64,000 nt of DNA. Source: Azolla caroliniana (lineage: Eukaryota > Polypodiophyta). The position numbers and the translations under genes are program-made. The notes beneath the pieces are model-generated. The model was not told the origin of the DNA. It did not search any database and worked only from the letters and a program-made list of their open reading frames with translations. Each line of letters begins with the position of its first letter. The stretch's first letter is position 1. Below are positions 34,912-45,154 of this stretch, one piece after another. Where the stretch lies: assembly GCA_043228905.1 (NCBI GenBank), contig JBHGNT010000001.1, forward strand, positions 1,488,001 through 1,552,000, in the 5' to 3' direction.

Positions 34912-35572
34912 TGTTAGGAAACAGGTCCCTCCGGATGGGAAGTGAGAAGACCCGATGAGAACCTGATGAGGAGTACCCGGCAATAGAAGACCCGGTGAGA
35001 ACCGGATGAGGAGTACCCGGAAACGGAAGACCCGGTGAGAACTGGATGATGAGTGCCCGGAAAGAGCCGGATGATGTAGGCCCGGTGAGGAGTGCTCACC
35101 GGATGAGGGACATATTCGTAAATATGTTTTTGAGAGTCCATCGAGGCTATATTTGTAAATAGCCGAAAAGTCATTTTAGTATAAATATAACTTAGGGCAA
35201 ACTTAGTGTACAGGTTGTCGTTGTCGTTGTCGCGATTGTGAGAGAGCAACCGTGTACAGAGAGAGAGAGTGTGTGTGAGCTCGAGATATAGAGAGGTCGT
35301 TGCCTCTGTTGTAACCGCTGCCTGTGGCGAAGATCGTGCGCACGAGGTCATTGCCTCCATGAGCTCACTGTTGTAATCATTGTGATATAGTGATAGTTTG
35401 GAGTCTGTGGACTCCCGTGGTTTTTCCCTCTCAGGGTTTTCCATGTTAATATCCTGTGTATTTTTTTCCTGTTTGTGCACTTACCTCCATTCTTCATTTC
35501 TTTTGTGTTCGACTGTACAAAGTGATTCACTCTTCGATTGTTGCCGGAGACTATTCCGCGTATTCCTCGACA
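34912..35572 (+). repeat. 3' LTR of C1
   Basis: 661 bp, with about three 40-bp repeat units against five in the 5' copy and only a short GA run. Preceded by the polypurine AAGGGGGAGTT. Confidence 0.9.
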
Positions 35573-36431
35573 TGATGCACCTAACCAAATGAGATTACAT
35601 GTACGCCACTAGTTTGTCTTCTAATAGCCTATACACATAATCGTAATCATCTAGTCTTGCATAAAAAATACCTTTGATGTAGAATGTCCTAGTAGATACA
35701 ACATTTCCCCAAGCATCTAATATATTCTGCGTTGCACACTATTTACTAACCGTGCACTTCAATATATAGAAATCAACACCCTCTGAATTGCCTTCTTCTA
35801 CATTACAATGAAATTATCCCCAACATTTAAGACATCACTCAGAGTATCTCCACGTTGTCGTGCCTTTTGGCTCCGGATCGTTGCGTGAGTCGGGTGGGAA
35901 CCACTGAGGTTTTGGACTAAGAGAAAGAAGAATATGAGATAAGGCTAGTAATGAATAGGTAGAAAGAGAGGTAAGTTATGAATCTCGTGAATCCCACAAG
36001 TTTAGTGTATTTAATCAATATTTAGATAGTAAGAGACAATTTAGATGACAAATTCGTGAATCCCACAATATATTATATTGGTCAATCCTTACAAAATAAT
36101 CAACCCCCATATACATCTTTCTCTCCTCCTTATATAAGGATGGGAGAGACTAAGCATAGCTTTCTGCTTTTTCTAAAGTGTTCATGCATGCTAGATGTGC
36201 ACGAGTATTTTTTTATTGGTTTATATTTTTCTTGTAAATAAAGTATTCACGCACTCTAAAAATGCATGATTTACCTTTTAATAAAGGTAGGCATAAATAA
36301 AAGTGTTATATCTATTAAATCTATATTTATAACACTTATGATAAGTTAATATAATGGTAAAGTTTTGGTTTATTTACATGGAGGCACAAGGTTCGAATCT
36401 TGCCCTATGCATGTAATAAATATTTTAATAT
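35573..36431. other. Transposon interior, no gene seen
   Basis: Mostly AT-rich after the C1 LTR. No coding frame or known repeat was recognised. It lies beyond the 3' end of the transposase gene, which reads leftward towards it. Confidence 0.5.
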
Positions 36432-36440
36432 TTTCTTTTA

Positions 36441-36753
36441 GGGAAAAGTACCAGGATACCCCTGGAAGTTTGTCTATTTACCATAATGCCCCTGGAAATT
36501 CCAAATTTACCAAACTACCCCTATGTCCAAAAAATTACACTTTATAAAGTAATTATACACTCAAATCTACAAGCCTTATTTACCAAAGATGGAAGAAATG
36601 GACCCGAACAAGCCCTATTTACCAAAGATTTGAGTGTATAATTACTTTATAAAGTGTAATTTTTTGGACATAGGGGTAATTTGGTAAATTTGGAACTTTC
36701 AGGGGCATTTTGGTAAATAGATGAACTTCCAGGGGTATCTTGGTACTTTTCCC
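36441..36753. mobile_element. Mutator-like MITE with 9-bp target duplication
   Basis: 313 bp folding into a nearly complete hairpin: each arm is over 100 bp, starting GGGAAAAGTACCAGGATACC and ending with its near reverse complement. Exact direct repeats TTTCTTTTA flank it at 36432-36440 and 36754-36762. Long inverted repeats plus a 9-bp duplication point to the Mutator superfamily. It carries no coding sequence. Confidence 0.88.
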
Positions 36754-36759
36754 TTTCTT

Positions 36760-39700
36760 TTATTTATATATATGTGTACTTAAATCGGATACATTATTTT
36801 TACATTTTTCATGTAGTGTGCGGACTACATTACGACAACGTCCTTGATATGTGAAGTCAACATTCTTTTCTGTTTCTCCATCAACTGCTTCATTATCGTT
36901 CAATGTATGATACTCCCAATTTTGAATATATGCTTTGTTTAAACAATACCTCCAATTTCCCTGCACACAATAGAAGCAAAAACAAGTTAATTCTCTAACT
37001 ACAATACAATGACCATCCAACCTAGTATAACCGTGAACGACATGGAGAGATCGCAATTCGGGAATTCCTTGCCACTCCCAAGTCTTCTCCCTATTTACTT
37101 CATCTATCTTCACTTCCCAAAATTCAAGTTTGATATCTCGGACCTGCGAGGAATAAACACCAGTTGCACTTGTTGACATATTAGCTCTTAAATATTCAAC
37201 TACATGTGATGCACAATTCATTTGCACACCATCTGCCTTTAGTTGTTCATGGGTAAGTGCCCACTTTATAATAGCACATGCACCATCATGTTCACCTTTA
37301 CCATGGCTAGACCCAAAAAAAATCCATCTCATCTCCAAAGTTGTTATAGTAGGATACCTCCCCACAAAATAAAATGGACGTCTAGCCTTGAATTGTGACA
37401 CAGCTCCATCAAACCAGACCTAATGTTGAGTAAACTCCAAACGTTTAGCTAATAACCATTGCCAATGTAAGTTAAAACAATGTTGGGCAAACAAGGTATC
37501 ATGCTTCTTATCATCAGAAATAAAAAAATGAATTACTTTTTTAACATCACCTGAAACTTGAAAATATGTTATGTGCACAAAAATGGTTTCCTGCGTTGAA
37601 CACCAATGCATAGATTGAATTTCATTCTGTTGCTTAAAAGTATAATTCTCTGCGAAATCTACTACTGAGACTACTACATCATTTGGAAAATCAAATATGC
37701 AAGTCTTAAACTGATGGGCTTGCCATGAATAAATGAAGTTGTGTTTAATGAACTTTCCTAGAGATACGCCATATCCCTTGGTTTAAGTGACTTCCTAACT
37801 ATATCCTTTCTTTTACACACCTTTCCTTCGAAATTGGTGTCAACTGACTCAAATAACTTGACAGAGATTAATATTTCACTACTCAATTCATTTGGACACC
37901 ACCTAAATCTACTAGGGCCACAATCTTGACATAAACCCATGACACATTTATGACTGTGGAAGATGGCCTCAGTTTCTCTCGGACACAATGCTGAATCTAA
38001 AAGACAACTCATGGAAGAGATAACATGTTTAAATGATTTACAATGCTCATGCGGGCTCGATCGACAAATTGGGCACTCACAAGTGCAAATTGCATTTGTT
38101 AGGGCGGCTCTATGGTGACATAGTAGGTTAACAGAGTCCTTGAGAAAACCCATTTGTACATGGTAAATGCAACAACATGTGTATCGATCCTTCAATTGTC
38201 TCACAAAGTGTGGCTTAAGAGACTCGAATGTTCGTAGTTGAACTTTGATATTTGGATGCATTCACCTAAACCTAATAAATAAATTGACCTACGTAATAAA
38301 ATGGACATATTGATTAGCTCTATGGCTAAGTGGTAGCTAATTAGCTACTATCATAGTTTAGTACAATAGTTAATTAGGTAAGTGGTAGCTAATTAGCTAC
38401 TACCATAGTTTAATACAATAGCTAATTAGCTACTACCATACTTTAGTTGAGTAGCTAATTAGCTAAGTGGTAGCTACTTAACTATTACCATAGTTTAATA
38501 CAATAGCTAATTAGTTAAATGGTAGCTAATTTGCTACTACCATAGTTTAGTACAGTAGTTAATTAGCTAAGTGGTAACTAATTAGCTACTACCATAATGT
38601 AGTACAGTAGCTAATTAGCGACTACCATAGTCTAGTACAATAGCTAATTAGTTACCACTTAGCTAATTAGCTACTACCATACTTTAGCTGAGTAGCTAAT
38701 TAGCTAAGTGGTAGCTAATTAACGACTACCATAGTTTAGTACAATAGCTAATTAGCTAATTGGTAGTTAATTAGCTACTATCATACTTTAACTGAGTAGC
38801 TAATTAGCTAACTAGTAGCTAATTAGCTACTACCATACTTTAGCTGAGTAGCTAATTAGCTAAGTGGTAGCTAATTAGCTACTACCATAGTTTAGTACAA
38901 TAGTTAATTAGTTAAGTGGTAGCTAATTAGCTACTACCATAGTTTAGTACAATAGTTAATTAGTTAAGTGGTAGCTAATTAGCTACTACCATAGTTTAGT
39001 ACAATAATTAATTAGTTAAGTGGTAGCTAATTAGCTACTACCATACTTTAGTTGAGTCGCTAATTAGCTAATTAGCTACTACCATAGTTTAGTACAATAG
39101 TTATTCTAGTAAGGGATTAGCAATTCTGGTAGCTAATTAGCTATTGTTATAGGCAACTAAATAACTATTGTGGTAGCTAAATAGCTATGAATTGTGGCTA
39201 ATTAGCTATTCTAGTAGCTAAATAGCTATGTTCGATATTCTTAGGGAGCTAATATTCTGGTAGCTAATTAGCTATTATTGGTAGCTAGTTAGCTATGGTC
39301 ATATTCTGAGGTAGGTAATTAGCTATTCGGGTATGGTCATATTCAGAGGTAGCTAATAAGCTAACTAATTAAGCTCAAAAGTCAAAACAAATGTTGAGAT
39401 AAATGTAAATACATGAGGTACATCAAGAATATCAATGGGATGCTCCTCGTATTGACTCCTTCCAAAACGTTTCCTGCATAAATCCTTCTTATTGGGTGAA
39501 ACCCTACTCTCATTAGTCCAAAATATTGTGATTATATCCTTGATTTATGATGTTATGGGTGTCATTGGCTTACATCTTGTTGTTAGCTTTAGCAAACTAG
39601 TTCCTTCACCCAAGGAAACTATCCGATTCAATGTATTGTACACACTTTTTCTACTAACACCAATTACTTTAGATAACACACTGATGTTAATATCACCAAC

Positions 39701-40147
39701 ATCACTATTAAGTAACATCATTAGACTAGACCTTTTTAAGACAATATCATCTTCTGACCTACTCATGGATACGAAACTATTATGGAGATTATTTACTAGT
39801 ACAGATGTTATGTTTGCATTAAGACCATCACAATCAACTAACTCATTTATCGATGGATCATTTAATATTCCATAAAGTACTACCTTCTTGTCTTCATTGC
39901 TGATGTGCTTGGTTTGAACATTGAAATAGTCTACATTGTCAACCTTTCTCTCTATGATAGTAGTCTCATTACTTCCATTCTCAGTGATATTTAGACCTAT
40001 ATCGCAACCAATACTATCTTTACCTTTAGTGAGTGTGGCTTTCATATCCTTCAACAATTGACGATGTTTTCTTCTTCTTCTTTTCTGCCCAATACTTTCG
40101 TATCGCTTGTTGTGTCCTGATAGCATCATCCCTATTCTAATGATCAT
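36760..40147 (-). pseudogene. DDE-type transposase, damaged (DFAENY / SHGKG family)
   Basis: Exon 1 (40147 to about 39413) has a basic start (GQKRRRRKHRQLL) and a helix-turn-helix-like stretch (SVLSKVIGVSRKSVYNTLNR). After an in-frame TAA at 39545 it continues as ESRVSPNKKDLCRKR. A roughly 1.1-kb gap, probably an intron, holds the palindrome array. The second part (about 38261-36760) has FESLKPHFVRQLKDRYTCCC, a Cys-rich CTCECPIC segment, then the catalytic core: VVDFAENYTF (Asp at 37659-37657), NEIQSMHWCS, ISDDKKHDTLF, WFDGAVSQFK (Asp at 37410-37408) and FFGSSHGKGEHDG. There is a frame change near 37760 and a TAG at 37422-37420. I know this motif set from unannotated transposon proteins of plants and animals, but I cannot name the superfamily. 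Confidence 0.75.
38310..39370 (-). repeat. AGCTAATTAGC minisatellite, right array
   Basis: About twenty diverged units of roughly 50 bp. Each contains the perfect 16-bp palindrome GTAGCTAATTAGCTAC plus CATAGTTTAGTACAATAG. It lies between the two coding parts of the transposase gene. Confidence 0.9.
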
Positions 40148-40344
40148 TGAGGGGTAATTCTAAACACCCTCCTTCCCCTTCCATTTGGCTTGATGAGTTT
40201 AAACCCTAATTTTCCTGAAAAAAAGACACGTATTAAAGATGGCTATGGGCAACAACGATACACAAAAATATTCTGCAATACACAAGATTATACACAACAA
40301 TACACAAGATAATCAATAGACATAATAGTTATTCAAATCCAAGA

Positions 40345-41395
40345 CCGAACTATGGCGGTAATCTAGGGCCGAATAGTGGCGGTAACTGAGTGTAGAATGG
40401 CGGCAGTGGAGGAGTGAACTCCGTTTGATTGAACAATTTTGACAATCCAGGACCGAACAATGGCGGCAACTAAGTGTAGAATGATGGCAATGGAGGAGTG
40501 AATTTTGTCGGATCGAACTGTGGCAGATGATGCTTGGAACACATAGTGACAACAACTGAGAGTAGAATGGCAACAGTGGAGAAGGAGTGAACTCCTTCGG
40601 ATCGAAAAGTGGTAGCAATACACCACCGAACAGTAGCGGCAACTAAGTGTAGAATGATGGAAATGGATGAGTGAACTCCGTCAAATCGAAAAGTGACAGC
40701 AATCCAGGACTGAACAGTAGCGACAACTAAGTGTAGAATGATGACAATGGAGGAGTGAACTCTGTCACATCGAACAGTGGCTGATGATGTTTGGAATGCA
40801 CAATGATGACAATTGAGAGTACAATGGCGGCAGTGGAGAAGGAGTGAACTCCCTTAGATCGAAAAGTGGCAGCAATACACGACCGAACAATAACAGCAAC
40901 TAATTGTAGAATGATGGCAATGGATGAGTGAACTCCGTCAAATCGAAAAGTGGCAGCAATCTAGGACCGGTCACCGAATAGTAGCGACAACTTAGTGTAG
41001 AATGATGGCAATGGAGGAGTGAACTCCATCAGATCAAATGATGCTTGGAACGCACAGTGATGGCAACTGAGAGTAGAATGGCGGCAGTGGAGAAGGAGTT
41101 AACTCCGTCGGATTGAAAAGTGGCAACAATATACGACCTTCATAGTAGCAGCAATTGAGTGTAGAGTGGCGGCAATGGAGGAGTGAACTTGGTAGATGAT
41201 GCTTGGACTAAACAGTGGCGGCAACTAAGTGTAGAATGGTGGCAATGGAGGAGTGAACTCCGTCGGATCGAACAATGGCAGATGATACTTGGACCACACA
41301 ATGCCGGTAACTAAGTGTAGAATGGCGGCAATGGAGGAGTGGACTCAATAGGGTTTAACAACAGTGGTAGTAATCTAAGCCAATACTCAACTAAA
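40345..41395. repeat. 81-88-bp minisatellite upstream of the transposase
   Basis: About twelve imperfect units containing GTGTAGAATGATGGCAATGG, then GGAGTGAACTCCGTC, then GATCGAA. GAGTGAACTC is a near-palindromic core. It occupies the 5' side of the - strand transposase gene. Open frames over it are repeat translations, not genes. Confidence 0.85.
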
Positions 41396-41610
41396 GATGG
41401 CCCACGCGATGTGGCAAAGGATCATGCATAATGAACCTAGGAATTCGGTATATAATTTATGGTGCACATATCAATTTATGTTGCACGTTTATGTTGCACA
41501 TTTATATAATTAAAACTCTCTACTATTTTCAATGGTAGCTTATTGCATAGCTAATTTATCAATGGTAGCTTATTGCATAACTAATTAGCTATGTCAAGGA
41601 CATAGCTAAT
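41396..41610. other. Right subterminal region of the transposon
   Basis: AT-rich sequence with a duplicated AATGGTAGCTTATTGCATA block (41532-41579) and AGCTAATTAGCT-type motifs, adjoining the right inverted repeat. Confidence 0.6.
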
Positions 41611-41630
41611 TGTTTCCACTCGCATGCTTT
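41611..41630 (-). repeat. Right terminal inverted repeat
   Basis: Exact reverse complement of 9597-9616. Array sequence resumes directly after it with CACCCTAAAATCTTGCAC. Confidence 0.75.
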
Positions 41631-42240
41631 CACCCTAAAATCTTGCACATATAACAATACATGAGTTTTTTCCCCTTATCCCCTCACGAGAGTATGCTTC
41701 GCCCCCCACACCCTCATCACTCATCCTTATCCAAAAACATACATCTTGCTTCATCGAGTCCACATCAACTTCTCATGAATTACTGCCAAAACCTGTACAT
41801 ACAAACAAAGAAATGAGTCTAGTTTTCTAAATAGATTATGCTTCAACCCCCACACCACCAACACTCATCCTTATCAAAAACATACATTTTGCTTCCTCAA
41901 GTCCACATCAAACTTCTTGCAGATTACCGCCACAATCCTGTACATACAAACAACTTAGTTTTCTGAAGAGACTATGCTTCAGCCCCCACACCACCATCAC
42001 TCATCCGTATCAAAAACATGAATTATGCTTCAATAATCCACATCAACCATCTCACTCTCGCTGATTTACCACCAAAACCGTGTACCTAAAATAAAATGAA
42101 ATGAAATGACATTACTCTCCTCGTCTCTCGATAAATTATCTTACAACCCTCAATACCATCATCACTCATCCTTATCCAAAATCAGAAAATGCTTCATTGT
42201 TCACATCCACCATCTCGCCCTTGTCAGTCCATCGAACTAC
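41631..42240. repeat. Right part of the ~145-bp tandem array
   Basis: Four to five diverged units, each with a CCCCCACACC-type block, CACTCATCCTTATC, CATACATTTTGCTTC and CCTGTACATACAAACAA. Same orientation and unit as 9255-9599. Confidence 0.8.
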
Positions 42241-42589
42241 CCAAATCCCATCTGCCTCTTTTATGTTCTTCCTGTCAACCTATAAGATGAAGAGAAAGGA
42301 AGAAACTATATACCTCACTATTATGTTTGAAATAAGAAAGGACTAGGGGGCGGGACTAGCCAACGTGGTGGAACATAATTCCAACGATCTTCATGTGACT
42401 CATCCAACCAAAGAGGTATTGGCCACCATATTTTACGGATTTTTCGCCTTTTCTTATGCACCTTTTACTGTGTTCCTTTAACACTATCATATTCTCCCTT
42501 AATTGTGTGCACCAAGTTGTCCCACCACATCTTAATCATATCCACCACATTGTACTCGATGCCTTCATATTTCTTGTTGCAACGACACT

Positions 42590-43740
42590 TCCACCACACA
42601 CATAAAGCATTAACTGAAACAATATTCAAAACAAAAGAATTTCATGGGTTAGTTCTTCAGAAGGAATTTGAGAGAGATATTTATGTCCGAAGCACTTTGG
42701 TTGGTGTATATCACAAAAGTGGCTTCTCAATAGAGGGAAAAAAAAGTCTTTCATACACTTCTACTTCAAGATATTATCATGGATAGGATTGATTATAGGA
42801 TATGAAGAACATGGACTTGTGGAAGGAGCGTTAACATTTTTTTCCCAATTGCAATTGGATGGAATTTGACCTTATGCTACAACCTTTTCTTGTGTTTTGA
42901 AAGCGTGTGGATCCCTACCAGATTTCGTAAGGGGTCGAGAGCTACATTCAGAGATTATTGTAAAAGGATTTGAAATGGATCCTTTTGTTTCAAGCACTTT
43001 GATTGACATGTACACAAAGTGTTGGTCACTATTTGAGGCTAATTGGATCTTTGAGAAGTCATCGGATCAAAACATTGTGTCATGTAATGCACTCCTCGTG
43101 GATTATATTGAACAGGGATACAACGAATATGCATTAAATTGTTTTAGGAAAATGCAACAGATTCTGTTGCCAAATACTATTTCATTCAGTTTGGTCTTTA
43201 GACAACTCCCAATGAAGGATAAGAAAATTCATACTGATATTGTATGTAAGGGATTTGAGGATGACCATTTGTTGGTAATAGTTATGTGGAGAGTTTGTAA
43301 AATCTCAGAAAGTGCTCTTGGAATGGACTTATTGGTGGGTATGTTAAACAGGACGTGGTGTGCTTGCTAAGGCACAAAAAGTTATTGAAGAGCTTCCTAC
43401 CCGAAATGTCATCTCTTGGAATGCACTACTCGCAGGATATAGCCAACAAGGGCAATATATATGAAGTGTTGTATGGTTATGAACACATTCAAAGTGAGGG
43501 AAATTCTCCCGATGCAGTCACCTTCATTTGTACATTGAAGGCTTGTAGAAGCACATAAACAATGCACATAGGAGAGCAATTTCATGATAGTATCATGAGT
43601 ATGCAGTTACTGGAGGGGGATATTGTACTTGGTACCACCTTGGTGGATATGCGTCAAATGTGGGATGCTTGCAAAAGCAGAGAAAGTGCTGAAAGGGCTT
43701 TCTGATCGAAATATTGTCTCTTGGAACGTTTTGATGTTTT
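42590..43740 (+). pseudogene. PLS-class pentatricopeptide repeat (PPR) pseudogene
   Basis: PPR repeats are spread over several broken frames: FHGLVLQKEFERDIYV and STLVGVYHKSG near 42640-42730, LKACGSLPDFVRGRELHSEI and STLIDMYTKC at 42897-43030, NALLVDYIEQGYNEYALNCF, then SPDAVTFICTLKACRST near 43510, and KAEKVLKGLSDRNIVSWN near 43675. PPR proteins bind organellar RNA. Here frameshifts and stops (for instance at 42787 and 43368) rule out function. No organelle-targeting start or C-terminal DYW domain is seen. Confidence 0.85.
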
Positions 43741-44570
43741 GATGCTTTTTTGAACCAATTGATTAACAATTGATAGAAGTGCTTATGTGTGATGAGAATT
43801 GTTTGATTCATTCTCAATCTTATGTGCAATGAACATATTACAAGTTTCCATTAACTTAATTGTTGACTTACCTTATGCAATACCCATTAATTGTTTTGCT
43901 TGTTTTTCATGTCCCAATTGTGTGGATAGCCCAAGTGCCTTACTAGTTGAGTTTCATGATGATTTCTCTTGGTTTGGTTACATCTATGCTTGCAATGCAT
44001 AATAGTATTTTTAACAATAAAAAAATCAACACCATTTGTTGACTGACTAGCTTAAGGAGGTGTGGAATGTAAGGCAATCAAAGTTGTTTCAACTTAACTA
44101 AGACCTTACGGGTCGACTTTCCATTCTCGCTTATGTTTTCTTTGCTAATCGCCACTACTATTGCGTGAATTTGATTCATAAACATACGATATAAAAAACA
44201 AACCAGAAGATAAAACATAGTGTTTGGCCAAATGATCGAAGAAGGCATGTAAAAGAAACGCAACTTAACTCAACACTTACTATTATAGCCCTACCTTTGA
44301 TGCCTTTGTTTTCTGCGTCGACTGCCATTGCATGAAAGAAAGAAGACCTAAGGAGGCGTTCGACCTTGACCTGGACCGGTCAGTGCCATGACCTTCCTTG
44401 CTTTATTTGTTAATTCGTGTTGATCGCCATCACATGAGTTTGTTTGTACTATATGTATAATAAACCAACCGGAGAATGAAACCCAACGTTTCATCCATCG
44501 ATCGACTTCCTGTTTTTGGCTTTAATTAACTCAACCATCACTAGGGGATTCCGTGCTTTAGTTTTCCCGT
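43741..44570. other. Intergenic, nothing recognised
   Basis: AT-rich spacer between the PPR relic and the SAC3-like gene leader. No gene or clear repeat. Confidence 0.5.
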
Positions 44571-45154
44571 ATGCAGAGGAGAGGTGTGAAAAGAAAGGCC
44601 CAAGCGGGGAGCTCTTTTTTAATTCATAACACAACCCTTACTCGCTCGCCTCGCCTCGCCTTGCCTTGCCTTCGGTTTTGTTTTCTGTCGCCATCGCCAT
44701 CGCCATCGCCAGCCTTCCCTGTGCATACCTCTTCTCACAGGTTCTCCAGACGTTTCCGTAGCGGCGTATTAAAGAGGAGATTTCCTTCTTGATCGCCTTT
44801 TCTACGCTTCCTTTTGATCCGTTTCTATGCTACGGACCTGCCTCCTCCAGTCTTGATGATTGTGTGCTGTCCCAAGTTTTATACCGCAGACGGCACTCGA
44901 AAAAAGCGTATGTTTTATAAAAGAGCAAATTAATGAGCACAGTCCATGTTTTATTAGGGTTTCTTTGATGACGGGTTTGATCTGAGTTTAATCAGATGAG
45001 ACGGTGTTTGCCATCACATACGATCTGTAGCACAAAGTAAGGCAACTGCGATCCCCTCACAAAGTTAATGGTAAGACTTGTTACGAAGAAACGCCCTCTC
45101 TCTCACACACAATCTCTCTCTTTCTCGTTGGTGCTTTCTAGATAGTAGGCGACA
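44571..45154 (+). promoter_or_regulatory. Probable promoter/5' UTR of the SAC3-like gene
   Basis: GC-richer than its surroundings, with CCTTG/CCTCG and CGCCAT microrepeats (44640-44712) and a CTCTCT run just before the start codon. A 5' UTR intron is possible but not demonstrable. Confidence 0.4.

Larger units (their letters stand above)
15642..35572 (+). mobile_element. Ty1/copia retrotransposon C1 (outer, broken)
   Basis: LTRs at 15642-16409 and 34912-35572 begin TGTTAGGAAACAGG and end CCTCGACA. An initiator-Met tRNA primer site follows the left LTR, and a polypurine AAGGGGGAG precedes the right one. Flanking pentamers are TAATG and TGATG, a target duplication with one mismatch. Only the start of gag and the end of RT plus RNase H remain. 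The middle of the polyprotein is replaced by the gypsy element G1 and its contents. Subtracting G1 leaves about 2.9 kb. Confidence 0.88.
9597..41630. mobile_element. 32-kb nested DNA transposon bounded by inverted repeats
   Basis: The ends carry a perfect 20-bp inverted repeat, and the flanking tandem array is restored in register if the block is removed. Inside, a transposase relic reads inward from the right and an unrelated multi-exon gene reads inward from the left. Both ends have AGCTAATTAGC-type motifs close to the inverted repeat. Four LTR retroelements and one MITE occupy more than 22 kb, leaving a core of about 9.6 kb. I could not define a target-site duplication: the left flank ends GCCGA and the right begins CACCC. 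The transposase belongs to a DDE family that I recognise as widespread in plants and animals but cannot confidently place in a named superfamily. Confidence 0.65.

Noticed and set aside
38310-39370. CRISPR-like direct repeats
   Set aside because: Units are imperfect and adjacent, without unique spacers. This is a eukaryotic minisatellite.
40313-40642. Open frames rich in Ser, His and Leu
   Set aside because: They are translations of the 81-88-bp minisatellite and repeat with its period.
9597-41630. Helitron, Maverick/Polinton, Crypton or Starship identity for the large element
   Set aside because: No Rep-helicase, type-B DNA polymerase, retroviral-like integrase outside the nested LTR elements, or tyrosine recombinase was seen. 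The only transposase is a DDE type.
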